From contig NZ_JAINVF010000002.1 in assembly GCF_020400585.1 (NCBI RefSeq), forward strand, positions 186,001 through 250,000: 64,000 nt of DNA. Reading direction: 5' to 3'. The stretch comes from Streptomyces sp. NK08204. GTDB taxonomy: Bacteria; Actinomycetota; Actinomycetes; Streptomycetales; Streptomycetaceae. A model generated the notes under the pieces. That model saw nothing but the letters and a program-made list of their open reading frames with translations, made no database searches and had not been told where the DNA came from. A program made the position numbers and the translations under genes. This document shows, in pieces, positions 24,356-31,781 of the stretch; positions within the stretch are counted from its first letter, which is position 1; each line of letters starts with the position of its first letter.

Positions 24356-25228
24356 ATGAGTGAACCGACAGGGCTGGTGGACGAGGCGTCCGGGAGCGGC
24401 GACGGCGACGAGCGGCGGCCTGAACCGGACGCCGGCTCCGGTGTCCTGCGGGTCTTCGGGCGCCAGCTCAAGCGGTTCCGGGTGCGGGCGGGCCTGGAGC
24501 GGCACGAGTTCGGCGCGCTGACGGGGTATTCGGTCTCGACCATCGCCGCGTACGAGCAGGGCCGCCGGGTTCCACCGCCGAGGTTCATCGACCAGGCGGA
24601 CGAGGTGCTGGACGCGGGCGGGGTCCTCCAGGAGATGAAGGAAGAGGTGGCTCGGGCCCAGTACCCGGCGTTCTTCCGGGACGCGGCGCGGTTGGAGGGG
24701 GAGGCGGTTGAGCTGCATGTCTACGACACACACCTCATCAATGGGCTCTTGCAGACGGAGGAGTACGCGCGGGCCGTGTTCACCATGCGACGGCCGCTGC
24801 TCAGCGACGAGACGATCGAAGAGAGGGTCGCCGCACGTCTCGCAAGGCAGAAGATCTTCAGCCGCCTGCCGATGCCGACCCTCAGCTTCGTCATCGAACA
24901 GTCCGTGGTCACGAGGCCCTTGGGCGGCACCTATGTGATGCGCGGGCAACTGGAGCAACTTCTGCTGTGCGGGCAGCGACGCAACGTGGAGATTCAGATC
25001 ATGCCGAACGCGCGTGACGAGCACGCCGGTCTGGCTGGCCCCTTCACCTTGATCGAGACGCAGGATGCGCGGAGGATCGCTTACGTGGAGGTGTACAAGC
25101 AGAGCCGCCTCTACACGGACCGGGGAACCGTCCGTGAGCTCGAAGAGCAGTACGGTCTGCTACGAGCGCAAGCTCTCACGCCCCGCGAGTCGTTGGCCCT
25201 CATCGAGGAACTGCTGGGAGAGACATGA
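24356..25228 (+). CDS. XRE-family regulator with DUF5753 domain (WhiJ-like)
   Basis: The gene encodes 290 aa. The N-terminal Cro/CI-type HTH spans about residues 33-90 (EFGALTGYSVSTIAAYEQGRR). DUF5753 follows from about residue 100 to 280, with the conserved DTHLINGLLQTEEYARAV and FVIEQSVVTRPLG segments. It is a WhiJ-type DNA-binding repressor whose action is usually modulated by a neighbouring DUF397 partner. A GGGAGG site lies about nine bases upstream of the ATG. Its last codons overlap the start of the DUF397 gene (ATGA), so the two are coupled. Confidence 0.93.
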   Translation: MSEPTGLVDEASGSGDGDERRPEPDAGSGVLRVFGRQLKRFRVRAGLERHEFGALTGYSVSTIAAYEQGRRVPPPRFIDQADEVLDAGGVLQEMKEEVARAQYPAFFRDAARLEGEAVELHVYDTHLINGLLQTEEYARAVFTMRRPLLSDETIEERVAARLARQKIFSRLPMPTLSFVIEQSVVTRPLGGTYVMRGQLEQLLLCGQRRNVEIQIMPNARDEHAGLAGPFTLIETQDARRIAYVEVYKQSRLYTDRGTVRELEEQYGLLRAQALTPRESLALIEELLGET

Positions 25229-25416
25229 ACATCGATGTCGAGGAAGTTGTTACGTGGCGCACAAGCAGCTACAGCAGTGGTGAGGGCGGCCAGTGCGTCG
25301 AAGTGGCTGTGCAGCCTCACGTCGTCTGTGTAAGAGACTCCAAGGACATCGACCAGCCCGCCATCCCCGTTACTGCTGCCGCGTGGGCGGCTTTCGTCTG
25401 CTTCGCGGCCCAGTAG
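25225..25416 (+). CDS. DUF397 small protein
   Basis: The gene encodes 63 aa. TWRTSSYSSGEGGQCVEVAV followed by VCVRDSKD and AWAAFVCF is the complete DUF397 signature. These small proteins are obligate partners of WhiJ-like XRE regulators and probably antagonise them. The ATG overlaps the stop of the regulator gene. Confidence 0.95.
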   Translation: MNIDVEEVVTWRTSSYSSGEGGQCVEVAVQPHVVCVRDSKDIDQPAIPVTAAAWAAFVCFAAQ

Positions 25417-25421
25417 GACAT

Positions 25422-25457
25422 AGGTCTGCCCCCGGTTTCCGCACCGGGGGCAGACCT
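25422..25457 (+). terminator. Stem-loop terminator after DUF397 gene
   Basis: AGGTCTGCCCCCGGT (25422-25436) and ACCGGGGGCAGACCT (25443-25457) form a perfect 15-bp stem with a six-base loop, five bases past the DUF397 stop. Confidence 0.85.
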
Positions 25458-25553
25458 GTGTCAGGCCGTGTCGGCCACCGCTCCCTTCCGGCGTGCTGTT
25501 CGGCTCGGAGTCTGCCCATGCCGGAAACGGAAGGCTTTGCCGGGTCGGCACTC

Positions 25554-26240
25554 CTAACTGAGGTCCCGTCGACGTTCGGCCAGGCATCGCTGCCACAGTT
25601 CGTACGAGCGCCGCGCCTCGTGAAGTGACTCACTGGCGAATCGCCTGTCCGCGAAACCGACGGCGGCGACCTGTTCCACCACGGCCAGCAGGTGTGAGGC
25701 CACCCGAGCGACGCGCTCCGCGTGCACGAGTTTCAGCTGGGGCCTCAGCTGCTCTTCGCGGCCGGCCACCGCGAGCAGGTCCGCATAGTCGTCCGGCTCG
25801 GCGTAGGCAGAGGGGAGCTTGGGGAGGTCGTCGGCGGTGAGGCGGACGACCGCGGCGGGCGTGACAGCATCGCGGTCCTCCCTGCCCAGTACGCGGTTCA
25901 GCAGCCGACGGGTTTCTTCGGTGCTTCGCACGCGGGCGGCGACGGTTTCCAGCTCCTCCAGATCAGCGGCAATGTCCGCTGTGGACTCCGACGCGAGATG
26001 TGCACGCAGACGGTCCACGACCTCCGCCCCGGCCTCCGAGGCCTTGTCGATCACGTCGTCGCACGCGTCGAGTTCGGCGAACGCACGCTCGGCCGTCCGG
26101 ACCGAGGCCCGCACCATCTCGGCCGGGTCGCATTCGAAGCCGCCCACCGCATGTACGAGTTCCTGCACGGACATGCCCAGCGCCGTGGGCAGAGCCTCCG
26201 CCTGCGACTTTCCCGTCACCGCCGTCGCTCCGCTTCTCAC
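25554..26240 (-). CDS. Helical protein of unknown function next to McrBC
   Basis: The gene encodes 228 aa from a GTG at 26240 with a strong GAGGGGG site ahead of it. The sequence is almost wholly alpha-helical with heptad-like runs (AERAFAELDACDDVIDKASE, EELETVAARVRSTEETRRLL), rich in Ala, Glu, Arg and Leu, with no signal peptide, membrane segment or catalytic motif. I do not recognise the family. It is divergent from mcrB, with a 309-bp gap. It could be a regulator or accessory of the restriction locus, or unrelated; position is the only evidence. Confidence 0.7.
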   Translation of the reverse strand: MRSGATAVTGKSQAEALPTALGMSVQELVHAVGGFECDPAEMVRASVRTAERAFAELDACDDVIDKASEAGAEVVDRLRAHLASESTADIAADLEELETVAARVRSTEETRRLLNRVLGREDRDAVTPAAVVRLTADDLPKLPSAYAEPDDYADLLAVAGREEQLRPQLKLVHAERVARVASHLLAVVEQVAAVGFADRRFASESLHEARRSYELWQRCLAERRRDLS

Positions 26241-26549
26241 CGTTCCCCCTCATGACCATTCCCCACCGGAACAGATCATGGACGCAGCACGCTTCGGAGG
26301 GCAATCCGGGCTTCAACTGTCGGCCGGAAACGCTGCTGTGGCTGTGATTCCGCCACGCGCCACCTGGAGAATGCCCGCATGTCATGTCAGGGGCCGCCGT
26401 GGCGCTGCCCGGGCCGGAGCGCCGCCCTTCGCCGCCGTTCCCGACGAGGGGGACCCGCCGTTGCCGAGGTCGTCCGGCTGCCCCATGAGGGCGGCCAGGA
26501 CCTTGTTCGAGTAAGTTCCTGCCGCTGACCCGAGCGACTGAGGAGACGA
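26241..26549. other. Divergent region between helical protein and mcrB
   Basis: These 309 bases must hold promoters for both directions. A 78-codon frame from ATG 26279 to 26514 has a weak GGAA site and no recognisable motif, and its composition is not convincing, so it is not called as a gene. Confidence 0.45.
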
Positions 26550-28406
26550 ATGGCCGAGGAGTACCCGGAGTTCCTGCTGCGCCTGCCGCACGGCGGGCCG
26601 TCGGCACGCGGGCGGCTGCTCGCAGAGAAGGGGACCAACGGCAGCCAGAAGATGGTGGTCCTGGCCGGTTCACCGGCCCGCCCTGAGGTCGTCCCCTCCT
26701 TTCCCTTGCGGATGCCCTCCTCGCACCGGCTGCGGGAACAGCTGCGTGAGGAAGGCAGGATCAGGGAGACGACGACCTGGCCCGGGTGGCTCGAGGTGGT
26801 CAGTGACGTCGAATGCAACTCACCGTCCGCCGCGGCAGAGATACTCCTCGGGCGCAGCGCCAACGGCTGGCTGGAGTGGAAGACAACCGACGGTCGGCCG
26901 CTCGCCGATTTCCTGGAACAGGCGTCGGCCGGCCCCAGCCGCGCCTGGCTGGTCCGCGATCCCAACGTCACCGGCTTCGATCCGGTCGACCGGGAGCGGC
27001 TGGCCGAGGGGCGTGTGACGCTCGCCGCGGACCGGCTGAGGCCTGGGGTGGCCCCGGGCATCAGCAAGGAGCAGTTGCGCGCCATCGTGGACGCGGACTA
27101 CGAGTCGGCGGTCGCCTACAGCCAGAAGGCCCGTTTCGTCGATGAGTTCCACGCGTTCCTCTCCCGGATGAGACCAGGCGACACTGTCTGTGTGTTCCCC
27201 GGCGGAAAGCTGTATGTGGGTGAGATCACCGGGAACGCCGAGCAGGTCGCCTCCGAGGACGGGCGGAGCATTCTGCGGCGCCCGGTGGAGTGGGGCGAGG
27301 GCTACCCGTACGACAAGCTCCCGGAGGAGCTCCAGCAGAAGCTGAACACGGGACACGACCTGGTCGATCTGACGGCGGTCAAGGGAATCCTCGACGGGCT
27401 CTGGCTCTCCGACGAGGAACTGAAGAAGGCGGCCAGGGAATCCGCCGACACCTCCGGTGTCACGATCCAGGCCATCACCGCCCGCCGTGAACTGGACTTC
27501 CCCCAGCCCGACGAGGCGCTGCGCAAGAAGCTCAACGTCCACAGCCTCGAATGGCTGCGCGAGGTGCGCGACCTGCTCTGGGACGAACGGCAGCTGATCT
27601 TCTACGGGCCGCCCGGAACCGGCAAGACGTACCTCGCGCAGGAGCTCGCCGAATTCCTTGGCGGCGGTCCGGAGCAGGTCAAGCTGGTCCAGTTCCACCC
27701 CAGCTACGCCTACGAGGACTTCTTCGAGGGATTCCGTCCCCGGGAGGACCCGGACACACACGAGGTCGCGTTCCGGCTGACCCCCGGCCCGCTGCGCGAA
27801 CTGGCCGACCTCGCCCGCCTGGAGGGCAACCGGCACATCCCGCACTTTCTGATCATCGACGAGATCAACCGGGCCAATCTGGCCAAGGTCTTCGGTGAGC
27901 TGTACTTCCTGCTGGAGTACCGCAAGAAGTCGGTTCGGCTCACCTACTCGGGCGAGGACTTCGCCCTGCCCCGGAACCTGTTCGTCATCGGGACGATGAA
28001 CACCGCCGACCGGTCCATCGCACTGGTGGACGCAGCGATGCGACGGCGTTTCGCGTTCGTGGAGCTCTCTCCGAGAACGGAGCCCACGAGCGGACTTCTG
28101 CGGCGCTGGCTGAAAAGCGAGGGAAGGGATGCCGCACCGGCCGATCTGCTCGAAGCGCTCAACGCCCGCATCGACGACGCCGACTTCCGCATCGGCCCGT
28201 CGTACCTGATGAAACCCGGCGTCTACCGCGAGGGCGGACTGGAGCGCACCTGGCGGACAAAGATTCTGCCCCTCCTGGAGGAGCACCATTACGGGGAAGG
28301 GGTGGACATCGAGAAGCGGTACGGGCTGGAGGCACTCCAGGCTTCTGTGGCTGCGCGCAGGACACCGGAATCGGATGGCGCAGGGGAAGGCCCCGGCACG
28401 CCGTGA
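26550..28406 (+). CDS. mcrB: McrB-type AAA+ GTPase with N-terminal DUF4357-like domain
   Basis: The gene encodes 618 aa. The N-terminus carries a DUF4357-like module (SPSAAAEILLGRSANGWLEW near residues 90-115). Next is a PUA/EVE-like region beginning AWLVRDPNV with the basic GDTVCVFPGGKLYVGEI segment, a plausible modified-base reader. The motor has Walker A GPPGTGKT at 353-360, Walker B LIIDEINRA (D437, E438) and the McrB-specific MNTADRS loop at 483-489. It should translocate DNA with GTP and drive the McrC nuclease to cut methylated or otherwise modified DNA. The ATG has a GAGGAG site. Its end overlaps mcrC (GTGA). Confidence 0.9.
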   Translation: MAEEYPEFLLRLPHGGPSARGRLLAEKGTNGSQKMVVLAGSPARPEVVPSFPLRMPSSHRLREQLREEGRIRETTTWPGWLEVVSDVECNSPSAAAEILLGRSANGWLEWKTTDGRPLADFLEQASAGPSRAWLVRDPNVTGFDPVDRERLAEGRVTLAADRLRPGVAPGISKEQLRAIVDADYESAVAYSQKARFVDEFHAFLSRMRPGDTVCVFPGGKLYVGEITGNAEQVASEDGRSILRRPVEWGEGYPYDKLPEELQQKLNTGHDLVDLTAVKGILDGLWLSDEELKKAARESADTSGVTIQAITARRELDFPQPDEALRKKLNVHSLEWLREVRDLLWDERQLIFYGPPGTGKTYLAQELAEFLGGGPEQVKLVQFHPSYAYEDFFEGFRPREDPDTHEVAFRLTPGPLRELADLARLEGNRHIPHFLIIDEINRANLAKVFGELYFLLEYRKKSVRLTYSGEDFALPRNLFVIGTMNTADRSIALVDAAMRRRFAFVELSPRTEPTSGLLRRWLKSEGRDAAPADLLEALNARIDDADFRIGPSYLMKPGVYREGGLERTWRTKILPLLEEHHYGEGVDIEKRYGLEALQASVAARRTPESDGAGEGPGTP

Positions 28407-29635
28407 CCGAAGTTCACCTCGTCGAACACGCCGCGGCGAAACTTGTGCCCCTCCCGGACGAAGCAGGGCGGGCCCTGGCCATCTCGAAGATCGTGGACGC
28501 CGTCCCCGATCCGTACGAGTCGGGGCTGTGGCGACTGAGGGCGGGGAGCAAGGTGGGGGCCATGGAGCTCCACGTCCCGGGAGGCGAGACCGTTCGGCTG
28601 CGCATCACGCCCAAAGTGCCCGTCGGCCGCCTGTTCTTCCTGCTCGGCTACAGCCTTGACCCGCGGGGTTGGCGGGATGGAGCGGTTGACGTCGCGGGAT
28701 ACGACGAACTGATGCCCGCCTTCGCCCACACAGTGGAGCGGCAGACGGACCAGGCACTACGGAAGGGGCTTCTGCAGGGCTACCGGCCCACCGAATCCAC
28801 GGCATTCGTCGTCCGAGGCCGGATCCGGGAAGCGGAGCAGATCCGGCGCCGATTCGGCGCCCCGCTGCCGGTGGAGACCGCGTACGACGAGTTCACCACG
28901 GACATCGCCGAGAACCGCATCCTGCGGGCTGCGGTGGACCGACTACTGCGCCTGCCCGGCGTACCCCGGGCCGTGCGCACGCGCCTGATGCACCAACAGG
29001 CCAGACTCACCGGAGTCACCCCACTCGTGAAGGGGCAGGTGGTCCCGGGATGGCAGCCGAACCGTCTCAACGCTCGGTATCACCAGGCCCTCCATCTGGC
29101 AGGCCTCGTGCTGGACGGGGCGTCGGCGGAACACCTGCCGGGCGGGCTGCGGATGAACGGCTTCCTCTTCGACATGAACAAGGTCTTCGAGGACTTCGTA
29201 TGCGCGGCACTGCGCGAAGCCCTGACCCCTTACGGCGGGCGAGGCGTACTCCAGGCCAGGGGTGTCTACCTGGACGAGGACGACACCATCCGCATGCGGC
29301 CGGATCTCGTCTGGTATTCGGAGTCGGGAAGACCGCTGATCGTCGCGGATGCCAAGTACAAGGCGGGCAAGCCGCATGGTTACCCTGACGCCGACCTGTA
29401 CCAGATGTTGGCGTACTGCACCGCTCTCGGGCTGCAGAACGGGCACCTGGTGTACGCGAAAGGCAACGCACCCCACGCGGGCCACATAGTGCGCCGTTCC
29501 GGGACCGCACTCCACCAGCATGCACTCGACCTGGATCGCAACCCGTCGGTACTCCTCAGCGAGATAAGAGCTCTGGCCGCGCTCATGACGAGACAGCGAC
29601 AGCATCGCCGGGGCGTGGAGCCGCATGAGCTGTGA
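28403..29635 (+). CDS. mcrC: McrC-family nuclease subunit of type IV restriction system
   Basis: The gene encodes 410 aa from a GTG overlapping the mcrB stop. An N-terminal beta-rich domain contacts McrB. The middle has the family motif YDEFTTDIAENRILRAAVDR. The C-terminal PD-(D/E)xK site is visible as RPDLVWY (D301) and VADAKYK (D316, K318). With McrB it should form a modification-dependent restriction complex that attacks incoming modified DNA. All key residues are present, so the pair looks active. A very GC-rich palindromic stretch at about 29690-29728 may serve as terminator. Confidence 0.9.
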   Translation: MTEVHLVEHAAAKLVPLPDEAGRALAISKIVDAVPDPYESGLWRLRAGSKVGAMELHVPGGETVRLRITPKVPVGRLFFLLGYSLDPRGWRDGAVDVAGYDELMPAFAHTVERQTDQALRKGLLQGYRPTESTAFVVRGRIREAEQIRRRFGAPLPVETAYDEFTTDIAENRILRAAVDRLLRLPGVPRAVRTRLMHQQARLTGVTPLVKGQVVPGWQPNRLNARYHQALHLAGLVLDGASAEHLPGGLRMNGFLFDMNKVFEDFVCAALREALTPYGGRGVLQARGVYLDEDDTIRMRPDLVWYSESGRPLIVADAKYKAGKPHGYPDADLYQMLAYCTALGLQNGHLVYAKGNAPHAGHIVRRSGTALHQHALDLDRNPSVLLSEIRALAALMTRQRQHRRGVEPHEL

Positions 29636-30060
29636 CACTCGTTCGACGCTGGGTATGGGCGTCGCGCGTGGATCAGCCGAAGATGTCGTGCCGGGGCCGC
29701 GCCGGGCCCCGGGCCCCGGGCCGGGGGCGAGCAGTACCGCCGTGTTCTCGCCGGCGTCGGTGAACAGCAGGTCCACCGGGGGTCCGCCCACCAGCAGCGT
29801 CCGCCTCCAGATCGGTGATGCCGCGTCCGGTGAGGTACTGCTGCTGCAGGCGGGCGGATCGCGTCCGGCCGGCACGGGTAGTCGAGTGGCCGCCCGACGA
29901 GGCCGCCGACGCGTACTTCCCGCGCCCCGGTGAGTGAGTACCGCGGAGGCCACGCGGGTACCCGTCGCCCAGCGCGCGTGACGTCCGTCGGGGCGGAGCG
30001 CGGGCGATGAGCCCCGCCCCTGGCCCGGCACTCCGGCAGCCGAGGAACAGCGAGAACCCC
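29636..30060. other. Intergenic region with GC-rich palindromes
   Basis: No gene was called in these 425 bases. The stretch 29690-29728 is an extreme run of GGCCCCGGG-type inverted repeats, able to form strong hairpins after mcrC. On the minus strand around 29730-29800 one frame reads LVGGPPVDLLFTDAGENTA, which looks coding-like but has no extended frame; it may be a gene fragment. Confidence 0.45.
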
Positions 30061-31014
30061 ATGGACAGCGTCACCACCCGCCCTGCAGCCGCGCCCCAGG
30101 GCTCGCCCCTGCGAGGGCGTGTCGCCGTCGTCACCGGAGCCGCCCGCGGCATCGGGGAGGCCCTCGCGCGGCGGCTTTCCCAGGACGGCATGCGCGTGGC
30201 CCTGCTCGGCCGTGAGGCCGAGACGCTGCGGCAGGCCGCGTCCTCGCTCGGCGCCCCGAGCCTGTGCGTCGAGGCTGATGTCACCGACCAGACGGCACTC
30301 CACAGCGCCGCACGGCAGGTGGCGGACCGGCTCGGCGACGCGGCCGTGGTCGTGGCCAACGCGGGTGTCGCGGCCGGTGGCCCCTTCCGCCGCACCGACG
30401 CCGACCTGTGGCGGCGCGTCGTCGACGTCAACCTGGTCGGGTCGGCGAACACCGCCCGCGCCTTCCTTCCCCAGCTCGCCCGCACCCGCGGCTACTTCCT
30501 GCAGATCGCCTCGACCGCCGCCTTCGGCGCGGCACCGATGATGAGCGCCTACTGCGCCTCCAAGGCGGGCGCCGAGTCGTTCGCCCGGGCCCTGCGCGGC
30601 GAGGTGGAGCCCGATGGTGTCGCCGTGGGCATCGCCTACCTCCACTGGACCGGCACCGACATGATCAGCGGCGTGGACGACCATCCAGTGCTGCGCGCCC
30701 TGCGCGCCAACCAGCCGTGGTTCGCCCGCCGCGTGCACAGCCCGGACGAGGTGGCCGACTGGCTCGCCGCCGGCGTGCGGCGTCGCGCCCACCAGATCTA
30801 CGCGCCGCCCTGGCTGCGTCTGTGCCAGCCACTGCGGCCGCTGTTCCCCACGCTGGTCGCCCGTGCGGCCCGGCGGGAGCTGCGCCGTATGTCCGCCGCC
30901 GAACTCGCGGTCGCCACCGGGGTCATGGGCGCGGGCGGACGCGCCGACTGGGAGGCGTACAGGTCCGCGGCGCACTGGCCGGCGGGCGGCCCGCACGAGG
31001 AGCCGTCCGGATAG
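30061..31014 (+). CDS. Short-chain dehydrogenase/reductase
   Basis: The gene encodes 317 aa. The cofactor motif TGAARGIG lies near residues 25-32, NAGVAAGG follows, IASTAAFG supplies the catalytic Ser, and YCASKAG the Tyr and Lys. Arg and Glu after beta 2 (LGREAETL) suggest NADP preference. It is longer than a minimal SDR by about 60 C-terminal residues rich in Arg. The start at 30061 is chosen because 18 upstream codons look noncoding. The substrate is unknown. The stop is 12 bp from the convergent tspO-like gene. Confidence 0.9.
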   Translation: MDSVTTRPAAAPQGSPLRGRVAVVTGAARGIGEALARRLSQDGMRVALLGREAETLRQAASSLGAPSLCVEADVTDQTALHSAARQVADRLGDAAVVVANAGVAAGGPFRRTDADLWRRVVDVNLVGSANTARAFLPQLARTRGYFLQIASTAAFGAAPMMSAYCASKAGAESFARALRGEVEPDGVAVGIAYLHWTGTDMISGVDDHPVLRALRANQPWFARRVHSPDEVADWLAAGVRRRAHQIYAPPWLRLCQPLRPLFPTLVARAARRELRRMSAAELAVATGVMGAGGRADWEAYRSAAHWPAGGPHEEPSG

Positions 31015-31026
31015 CCCGCCGGCCGC

Positions 31027-31533
31027 TCAGCGGTTGCGGCGGGCGATGGAGGCGTTCAGGGCGGTCGCGAAGCAGCACCAGGCGGCGTACGGCAGGAGGA
31101 CGCGGGCGGCCCTGCGGTCGACGCGTGCGGTGCGGCGCAGCAGGTCGGCGTTGCTGAGGTCGAGCAGCAGGGTGCCGGCCAGCCCGGCCGCGGGGCTGCG
31201 GCGGGCGAAGAAGAGCCAGTTCCATGCCGCGTTCAGTGTCAGGTTGATCGCCAGGCTCCCCGCGAGTCGCCTGCGCAGGCGAACGTCGTCGGCGCGGCCG
31301 AACGCATGGCCTGCCGCGTACGCGATCGTGGCGTACAGCGGCGTCCACACGGCGCCGAACGCCCAGGGCGATGGTTGCCAGTCCGGCTTGCGCAGCGCGC
31401 GGTACCAGGCGCTGTCCGCGTCGACCGCTCGCGCGCCGGCCGCGGCCGTGGTGGCCACCGCTGTCGCCGCCGCTCCGTAGCGCCGCCAGGGCCGGGAGTC
31501 AGCGGGGCCGCGGTGTACATGTGCCGGTCTCAT
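31027..31533 (-). CDS. tspO: TspO/MBR-family membrane protein
   Basis: The gene encodes 168 aa. The family signature is clear: WYRALRKPDWQPSPWAFGAV near residues 43-62, NAAWNWLFF near 101-109, and the closing PYAAWCCFATALNASIARRN. It has five membrane helices as expected. TspO proteins bind tetrapyrroles and sterol-like ligands and influence stress and porphyrin handling. The N-terminal extension of about 40 residues is longer than usual. The open frame continues upstream for nearly 900 codons, but that is antisense to a real gene in another frame and is rejected. Confidence 0.92.
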   Translation of the reverse strand: MRPAHVHRGPADSRPWRRYGAAATAVATTAAAGARAVDADSAWYRALRKPDWQPSPWAFGAVWTPLYATIAYAAGHAFGRADDVRLRRRLAGSLAINLTLNAAWNWLFFARRSPAAGLAGTLLLDLSNADLLRRTARVDRRAARVLLPYAAWCCFATALNASIARRNR

Positions 31534-31629
31534 GGTGCCCGTGTGCCCCGAAGGGCGGTCGGCCTCACCCGGCAGGACGGAGCCGGCGCGCCGGCGAGGC
31601 GTCCTCACCGACCGCCAGGGCATCCGACT

Positions 31630-31660
31630 CCCCGTGTCGCCGACCGGCGGCGACACGGGG
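31630..31660 (-). terminator. Stem-loop terminator after the NB-ARC regulator
   Basis: CCCCGTGTCGCCG (31630-31642) and CGGCGACACGGGG (31648-31660) form a perfect 13-bp stem with a five-base loop. It lies about 120 bases past the stop of the minus-strand regulator and ahead of the tspO-like gene. Confidence 0.75.
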
Positions 31661-31781
31661 ACGGCGTCACCGGCTGCCGGCCCCGCTCGGCAGAACGGCG
31701 TACCGCGGCGAGCGTCGCACCCCTGTCGGCAGGGCCCTGGCTGCGCCTGGGGGCAGCCGGTGCGCAGGCAACGTCCGGGCC

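Noticed and set aside
26279..26514. A 78-codon frame upstream of mcrB.
   Set aside because: The ribosome site is weak and the composition is not typical of a real protein; it may be chance.
29690..29728. Dense GGCCCCGGG palindromes as a possible origin or recombination site.
   Set aside because: Simple GC-rich inverted repeats after mcrC are better explained as a terminator-like hairpin; no other origin feature is present.
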